9,914 nucleotides of DNA from an uncultured Peptococcaceae bacterium (GTDB lineage Bacteria > Bacillota > Dehalobacteriia > UBA4068 > UBA4997): NCBI GenBank assembly GCA_947626615.1, contig CANQSW010000046.1, forward strand, positions 1 to 9,914, in the 5' to 3' direction. The stretch's first letter is position 1. Every line of letters begins with the position of its first letter. The translations under genes were made by a program, and so were the position numbers. The notes beneath the pieces are model-generated. The model was not told the origin of the DNA. It saw only the letters and a list, made by a program, of their open reading frames with translations, and did no database searches. Below are positions 5,284-9,914 of the stretch, one piece after another.

Positions 5284-6323
5284 CGCCAGACGACGTAGTC
5301 GCGCTCCATCAGCTCGCGCAGCTGCGTCAAAAATTTGGGCAGGCTGACCACCCGCGCGTAGTTGACGAAAAGCACCTCTTTGATGTCGTTTTCTTCGATG
5401 ATCTGCAGCGCGTTGAAGCTGCTGTTTCTGGGGTCTATAACGTGGATCTCGTCGTAGTGCATGGTCAAAAAGGGCAGTATCGTGTTGGCGTAGGAATCCT
5501 TGATAACGGCCAGCTTGCGGCCCGTGCCGGCGTCGGTCTTCAGCCGTATATACGGCAGATCGCCGCCCATGAAAAACGCATATTTGTTCGGCTGCGTCAG
5601 ATACCAGGGCTTATATACGCCCACAGAGTTGGTGTGCGGCACGGCCTCGTTGTCCCAAAAAACGTATTCCACCTGCGACGGTATCTCGTAATAATAAAGC
5701 CTGTCCAGGGCTTTGGCCAGCCGGGGGCTGCCGGTTTCCGTCTCGATCGAACCCAAAAAGCTCACGCCGGAATCGCGCAACGTGAAGGCGCTCTCGGTAT
5801 AGGCCGGGATATCCATCGCCCCGGCCAGCTGCAGATAGGCCAGATAACCCGCCCGCTGCGTCCAATGGTGATCGGTGCGGAAATACAGGTATTCGTCGCG
5901 GTGCGTGTTTAGCGTCGGGTAGATATCCACGCTGCGGAAGCGCTCGTTCAGCCCGGCGGCCACGTTTTTGATGATAGCGTGCTGATCCGGAAACAGCCCG
6001 GCGTATTCCTCCGGCAGGGTGAACGCAGCCGAAGTCGGCGCTAACAAAGCGTAAAGCCGCGCGTCCTCCGGCAGCGCTTCTGCGTAGGAATTCAGCACCG
6101 AAGCGTAAATTTTTTCACCTAACGGCCAGAAGCTGTTGAAGCGCGCCCAGCCGCCGCCGTCCGCCACGTAGAAATGCTCGTACGTCTCCAGCGCCGGGCC
6201 GGCCGCGGGCTGCTGCGGCTGCCCCGCCCCCGCCGCCAGGCCGGAAGCCAGCAGCAGCGCCAGCAGGCCGGAAACGCCATATAACTTGACTGATCTGCTT
6301 AAACCGCGTTTGAACCACCACAT
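5280..6323 (-). CDS. DHHW-family (AlgX/AlgJ-like) envelope protein
   Basis: A 347-residue protein related to SGNH-like polysaccharide O-acetyltransferases (AlgX, AlgJ, DHHW family). An N-terminal basic-hydrophobic segment (about 5-33, ending LLASGLAAGAGQ) is a signal peptide or anchor. The name-giving motif is FRTDHHWTQRAGY (148-160), and a second block KLAVIKDSYANTILPF (270-285) follows. In AlgX the catalytic triad uses Asp and His of a DxH motif plus a later Ser; Asp151, His153 and Ser277 are the matching candidates, so the protein looks active. The frame is open upstream to 6692, but the start at 6323 is chosen for its GGAGGAGGAAAG SD and the signal sequence right after it. Members usually sit beside an MBOAT acyltransferase; none is in this window. 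The substrate cannot be told from the sequence. Confidence 0.85.
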   Translation of the reverse strand: MWWFKRGLSRSVKLYGVSGLLALLLASGLAAGAGQPQQPAAGPALETYEHFYVADGGGWARFNSFWPLGEKIYASVLNSYAEALPEDARLYALLAPTSAAFTLPEEYAGLFPDQHAIIKNVAAGLNERFRSVDIYPTLNTHRDEYLYFRTDHHWTQRAGYLAYLQLAGAMDIPAYTESAFTLRDSGVSFLGSIETETGSPRLAKALDRLYYYEIPSQVEYVFWDNEAVPHTNSVGVYKPWYLTQPNKYAFFMGGDLPYIRLKTDAGTGRKLAVIKDSYANTILPFLTMHYDEIHVIDPRNSSFNALQIIEENDIKEVLFVNYARVVSLPKFLTQLRELMERDYVVWR

Positions 6324-6341
6324 AATCTTTCCTCCTCCGCC

Positions 6342-6353
6342 CCGGCGCGCCGG
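6342..6353. promoter_or_regulatory. 12-bp palindrome in the DHHW gene leader
   Basis: CCGGCGCGCCGG is a perfect palindrome just upstream of the DHHW gene SD. It could be an operator or a short RNA hairpin. GC-rich palindromes of this length can arise by chance in such a genome. A weak minus-strand TATAGA (6372-6367) lies on its upstream side without a good -35 box. Confidence 0.3.
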
Positions 6354-6465
6354 AGCCTGCGCAAAATCTATACGTAATAGAAATACGCCAAACGAAGCAA
6401 AAATCCTCTTGGCTTTGTCTGCCAAAACGGCGGCAAGATGCTCAAATAATGACCGCAAACGCCGC

Positions 6466-6491
6466 GCCGCCCCGCTGTGGGCGGCTTTTTT
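6466..6491 (+). terminator. Strong intrinsic terminator with no obvious gene
   Basis: GCCGCCC (6466-6472) and GGGCGGC (6479-6485) form a perfect 7-bp GC stem with a 6-nt loop, followed at once by six T residues (6486-6491). This is a textbook Rho-independent terminator on the plus strand. No plus-strand gene ends just before it: the nearest is the amidase, whose stop is 1.2 kb upstream, and the intervening gene is on the other strand. It could end antisense read-through across the DHHW gene, end a small RNA from 6324-6465, or act as an attenuator before the YitT gene at 6580. A small hairpin TTGGC-TTTGTCT-GCCAA (6409-6425) precedes it. Confidence 0.8.
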
Positions 6492-6493
6492 AT

Positions 6494-6520
6494 TGCCGGG
6501 CATTCTTTTCTGCCCCGGCA
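6494..6520. other. Second hairpin in the divergent gap
   Basis: TGCCGGG (6494-6500) pairs with CCCGGCA (6514-6520) around a 13-nt loop, only 2 nt after the T-run of the preceding terminator. It has no T-run of its own on either strand, so it is not a simple terminator. On the plus strand it would lie in the YitT leader if transcription passes the terminator. Function unknown. Confidence 0.4.
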
Positions 6521-6543
6521 GGCAGGAAACGCCCGCCGCCGCG

Positions 6544-6571
6544 TATAAATAATGTATGATACCGAAAGGAG
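6544..6571 (+). promoter_or_regulatory. Possible -10 box and SD deciding the TTG start of the YitT-like gene
   Basis: TATAAA (6544-6549) could be a -10 box, although no good -35 is seen 16-18 bp upstream. AAAGGAG (6565-6571) lies 8 nt before TTG at 6580, the same architecture as nuoD. The in-frame ATG at 6556 lies upstream of this SD and has no SD itself, so TTG is the better start. Confidence 0.5.
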
Positions 6572-6579
6572 CGATCGTT

Positions 6580-7479
6580 TTGACAAAAACCACAAACTTT
6601 TGGCCGCGGCTGCGGCAAATGATAGACCCGAAAAATATTTTCTTCCTCACGCTGGCGGGATTCGTCAATGCGTTCGGCGTAACGGTGTTCATCGCGCCGG
6701 TGCAGCTTTACGACAGCGGCGTTTCCGGCACGTCCATATTGCTTTCGCAGCTGACGCCGCCGGCGCTTTCCCTCTCGTTTTTCCTGATAATTTTGAACGT
6801 ACCGCTGTTCCTCTTTGGTCTGCGGCGGCAGGGCGCGCAGTTCACGCTATACGCCGTTTATGCCGTCGCCTGCTACGCCTTGGGCGCCTGGCTGATAACC
6901 GACGTTTTGCCGCTGGACGTCAGCATGGCCTCGCCGCTGGCCGGCACGGACTTGCTGCTCTGCTCGCTGTTTGGCGGCGTGATCTCCGGTGTGGGCAGCG
7001 GGCTGGCGATCAAATTCGGCGGCGCGATGGACGGCATCGAGGTCATGGCCGTTATCTTCGCCAAAAGGCTGGGTCTGTCCGTCGGCACGTTCGTCATGCT
7101 GTATAACGTGGCGCTGTATATCGTCTGCGGCTGCGTCATCGGCAGCTGGATACTGCCGCTCTATTCCATAGTGACGTATTTTGCCGCGCTGAAAACGCTG
7201 GATTTCATCGTGGAGGGCGTGGAGCGCTCCAAGGCGGCCATGATCATCACCACCCGGCCGGACGCCGTCTGCGGCGCGCTGACCGCCGCTTTTGCCACCG
7301 GGGCGACGCAGCTGGCGGCCAAGGGCGGCTTCTCCAAGGACGACCGCGCGCTGATCTATTTTGTGGTGAACCGCTTTCAGGTCGGGCGTATGCAGTCGAT
7401 CGTCCACGAGCAGGATCCGCTGGCGTTTATCACTATCAGCGAGGTGGCCGACGTGTTCTCCGCCAATGCAGACCGCTAA
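6580..7479 (+). CDS. YitT/DUF2179-family membrane protein
   Basis: A 299-residue polytopic membrane protein of the YitT family, which is common in Bacillota and lacks a firm biochemical function. The N-terminal two thirds hold about five or six hydrophobic segments with family marks LYDSGVSGTSILLSQLT (43-59) and SGLAIKFGGAMDGIEVMAVI (140-159, typically GGSTGGTD-like). The C-terminal soluble part (about 205-290) is DUF2179-like: LDFIVEGVERSKAAMIITTR (207-226), AAKGGFSKDDRALIYFVVNR (246-265) and DPLAFITISEVADVF (279-293). TTG at 6580 is chosen over ATG at 6556 on SD evidence. The gene diverges from the DHHW gene. The product may be a transporter or a nucleotide-sensing membrane protein, but neither can be supported from sequence alone. 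Confidence 0.88.
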   Translation: MTKTTNFWPRLRQMIDPKNIFFLTLAGFVNAFGVTVFIAPVQLYDSGVSGTSILLSQLTPPALSLSFFLIILNVPLFLFGLRRQGAQFTLYAVYAVACYALGAWLITDVLPLDVSMASPLAGTDLLLCSLFGGVISGVGSGLAIKFGGAMDGIEVMAVIFAKRLGLSVGTFVMLYNVALYIVCGCVIGSWILPLYSIVTYFAALKTLDFIVEGVERSKAAMIITTRPDAVCGALTAAFATGATQLAAKGGFSKDDRALIYFVVNRFQVGRMQSIVHEQDPLAFITISEVADVFSANADR

Positions 7480-7601
7480 GCTGGGCAAAAGCCGCAAATT
7501 TCGGCCAAAAATTCTGCCGCATAATGTTATTTTTAAGAGGATTTACCTGCCTTATGCCGAATATGTGAAAATGACGTCGTTTTAAGAAAAGAGGTGAAAC
7601 C

Positions 7602-8345
<744 letters not shown>

Positions 8346-8385
8346 GGCCGAGCAAAATGATAGCCGTATAGCTGCCGCGAAACAA

Positions 8386-8428
8386 TGCCTGTAATAGTTT
8401 ATAGTTGTTTTCAGGCAAAAGTATAGTT
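8386..8428 (+). promoter_or_regulatory. Inverted repeat and paired TATAGTT boxes before the secreted-protein gene
   Basis: In the 111-bp gap after the ABC gene, TGCCTG (8386-8391) and CAGGCA (8412-8417) form a 6-bp inverted repeat with a 20-nt AT-rich interval. TATAGTT occurs at 8400-8406 and again at 8422-8428, 22 bp apart or about two helical turns. TATAGT is close to a -10 box, but neither copy has a convincing -35. This may be a promoter or operator region, or a weak mRNA hairpin between two operon genes. Confidence 0.25.
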
Positions 8429-8456
8429 TTTAGAGAATTTGCAAAGGAGAAACGAC

Positions 8457-9914
8457 ATGAAACAGAAAAAAACGACTGGTATCGCCGCGAAACTGGCCCT
8501 GCTGGTGCTGGCGCTGACGCTGCTGCTGCCGGGGCTGGCCCAGGCGGACGATTATTACGGCGAGGACAACCCGCAGTTTTCGATGTATAAAGCCAGCTCG
8601 GTCATCAAGCCCGGGCAGGAATCCACCGTTACGGTGAGCTTCAACAATATAACCAGTTACAGCGCCTATTACGCCTACGCCATTTTGACCTGCGGCGAGG
8701 ACAACACCAAAATATTCGGCGACGGCGGCGGCAACTACCTCTCCCGCGAGATCGGGACGCTGAACCGCAACGCCGTGACTGACCTTGATTTCACCTTCAC
8801 CCCGTCAATGGATCTGAAATCCGGCAGCTACCAGATGACGGTAACGCTGGTCTACAAAAACCGGCAGGGGTCTGGCTTCACCAAGGATTATCCGCTCAAC
8901 ATCAGCGTGGATTCCGGCACGCCGGTAGATCTGCAGATACCGGAAAGCTCCATTCCCGGCGGCAAAGCCGTCTACGGTCAGGATTTCGATTTGAACTTCA
9001 CGCTGACCAACAACGGCGACACCACCGCCCGCGACGTGCGCCTCTCTCTCAGCAACCTGAGCAAAGATACCCTCTTCCAGAGCGGCACGTACGATTCCCC
9101 CACCTTCCCGGAGATAAAATCCCACGAAGCACGGCAGCTCTCCTTTAAGCTGCACGCCAGCGAGAACATCGGCGACGGCTATTATCCCGTGGAGATCAAG
9201 CTGAATTACAAAGATAACGGCGAGGATAAGGAAGAAACGCGCACGCTCTACGTCGAGGTGCAGGGTTCGCCCGACGCCGACGAGGACGAAGACGGCAACA
9301 AGCTCTCCGTGCCGCGCGTGGTGCTGGCCGGGTTCAATATGCCGACCACCGTCAACATGGGCGAGCCGTTCACGTTCAGCTTCACGCTGAAAAACACCAG
9401 CACCGACCGCACGGTGAAGAACCTGCAGGCGTCTCTTTCCTCCTCGGAGGGGACGGTGCTGCCCGCCAGCGGCTCCAACAGCTTCTACGTGGCGGAGATC
9501 AAGCCCGGCGGTTCAACTACACTTACTTTGCAGCTGACAACTAAATACGATGCCGAAAAAACATCCTATCCGCTGGAGATAAAAATGGATTATGAGGATG
9601 CAAAGGCCAATCCCTATTCCAACACCGAAAATCTGACCATACCCGTGTTCCTCCCCACCAAACTGGTCTTGCAGAACGAGAGTTACCCGGAATACGGCAC
9701 CGTCGGTGAGAGCCAATATTTAAGCCTAGAATACATCAACAAAGGCAAGGGCATGATCTACAACCTGAACATAGCCGTGGAGGGCGACCTGCAGGCGGAC
9801 GCCCCCAGCACCTATATCGGCAACGTCAACAGCGGCGACACCGACAGCTTTGAAGTCATGGTCACGCCGCTTGCAGCCGGCGTTGCCACCGGCCGCCTCG
9901 TCCTCACCTATGAA
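8457..9914 (+). CDS. Secreted Ig-like/CARDB-type repeat protein (COG1361-like), 3' end outside window
   Basis: The frame is open for 486 codons to the right edge. ATG at 8457 follows AAAGGAG with 6 nt spacing. Residues 1-30 form a clear signal peptide: basic MKQKK, a Leu/Ala core, and a likely cut after AQA before DDYYGED. The mature part reads as about four beta-sandwich repeats of roughly 110 residues (about 40-151, 160-269, 285-397 and 402 onward), with repeated lines such as NFTLTNNGDTTARDVRLSLS (180-199), SFTLKNTSTDRTVKNLQASL (308-327) and SLEYINKGKGMIYNLNIAVE (423-442). These match CARDB or COG1361 S-layer-like domains by pattern. An acidic linker DADEDEDGN (273-281) contains a DxDxDG motif that could bind calcium. 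Such proteins are often encoded between a MacB-type ATPase and its permease; the ATPase is just upstream. The exact ligand or partner is unknown. Confidence 0.8.
   Translation, partial: MKQKKTTGIAAKLALLVLALTLLLPGLAQADDYYGEDNPQFSMYKASSVIKPGQESTVTVSFNNITSYSAYYAYAILTCGEDNTKIFGDGGGNYLSREIGTLNRNAVTDLDFTFTPSMDLKSGSYQMTVTLVYKNRQGSGFTKDYPLNISVDSGTPVDLQIPESSIPGGKAVYGQDFDLNFTLTNNGDTTARDVRLSLSNLSKDTLFQSGTYDSPTFPEIKSHEARQLSFKLHASENIGDGYYPVEIKLNYKDNGEDKEETRTLYVEVQGSPDADEDEDGNKLSVPRVVLAGFNMPTTVNMGEPFTFSFTLKNTSTDRTVKNLQASLSSSEGTVLPASGSNSFYVAEIKPGGSTTLTLQLTTKYDAEKTSYPLEIKMDYEDAKANPYSNTENLTIPVFLPTKLVLQNESYPEYGTVGESQYLSLEYINKGKGMIYNLNIAVEGDLQADAPSTYIGNVNSGDTDSFEVMVTPLAAGVATGRLVLTYE

Noticed and set aside
6360..6580. 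Known riboswitch in the YitT leader
   Set aside because: I compared by eye with the fluoride, preQ1, guanidine and c-di-GMP classes and saw no matching core; only generic hairpins and a terminator are present.
6324..6692. N-terminal extension of the DHHW protein to 470 residues
   Set aside because: It would run through the terminator region and into the YitT-like gene; the ATG at 6323 has a strong SD and is followed by a signal sequence.
6552..7106. Plus-strand open frame overlapping the YitT-like gene
   Set aside because: Arg/His/Ala-rich shadow in another frame, while the YitT frame has clear family motifs and membrane segments.
8805..9716. Minus-strand open frames opposite the secreted-protein gene
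   Set aside because: Antisense shadows with no SD or recognisable motif, while the plus frame has a signal peptide and regular repeats.

Overview
This is a GC-rich bacterial chromosome segment with tightly packed genes and strong purine-rich Shine-Dalgarno (SD) sites. No rRNA, tRNA, transposase, CRISPR array or phage gene was seen. The mix of genes points to Bacillota: a stand-alone 'IDQxHNP'-type Amidase_3 protein, a DHHW-family AlgX-like protein, a YitT/DUF2179 membrane protein, and an ABC ATPase next to a COG1361/CARDB-like secreted protein. A nuo operon together with these families fits Negativicutes-like lineages best. That placement is inference, not proof.

Layout. Minus strand, 4564 down to 1: nuoA-nuoB-nuoC-nuoD, then a 487-bp repeat-filled gap, then nuoH-nuoI. 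nuoI runs off the left edge. A-B-C-D are coupled by 4-11 bp overlaps. A good sigma-70-type promoter (TTTACT, 17 bp, TATAAT) lies upstream of nuoA with a 10-bp palindrome in its spacer. nuoD is followed directly by nuoH, so the NADH-module genes nuoE, nuoF and nuoG are not at their usual position. This resembles the 11-subunit type of complex I. The D-H gap (1568-2054) holds two direct copies of a structured repeat, nested sub-repeats, several hairpins and a possible internal promoter for nuoHI.

Plus strand 4717-5283: a zinc-dependent N-acetylmuramoyl-L-alanine amidase, divergent from nuoA. Its stop codon overlaps that of the convergent gene at 5280-6323 (minus), a signal-bearing DHHW/AlgX-like protein with an apparently complete Asp-His-Ser triad. 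The divergent gap 6324-6579 contains a strong plus-strand intrinsic terminator that belongs to no obvious gene, a 12-bp palindrome and a second hairpin. Plus strand 6580-7479: a YitT-family membrane protein starting at TTG. Plus strand 7602-8345: a MacB/LolD-type ABC ATPase. Plus strand 8457 to the right edge: a secreted protein made of about four Ig-like repeats. The ATPase and secreted protein look like the first two genes of an ABC cassette whose permease should lie beyond the right edge.

How the genes work together. The nuo genes encode the quinone-side and membrane-arm parts of a respiratory proton pump. The amidase and DHHW protein both suggest envelope polysaccharide or peptidoglycan modification. 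The last two genes suggest an envelope-spanning ABC machine. I found no clear new defence or mobile system. The most unusual material is the repeat array inside the nuo operon, the convergent stop-codon overlap, and the terminator without a gene.
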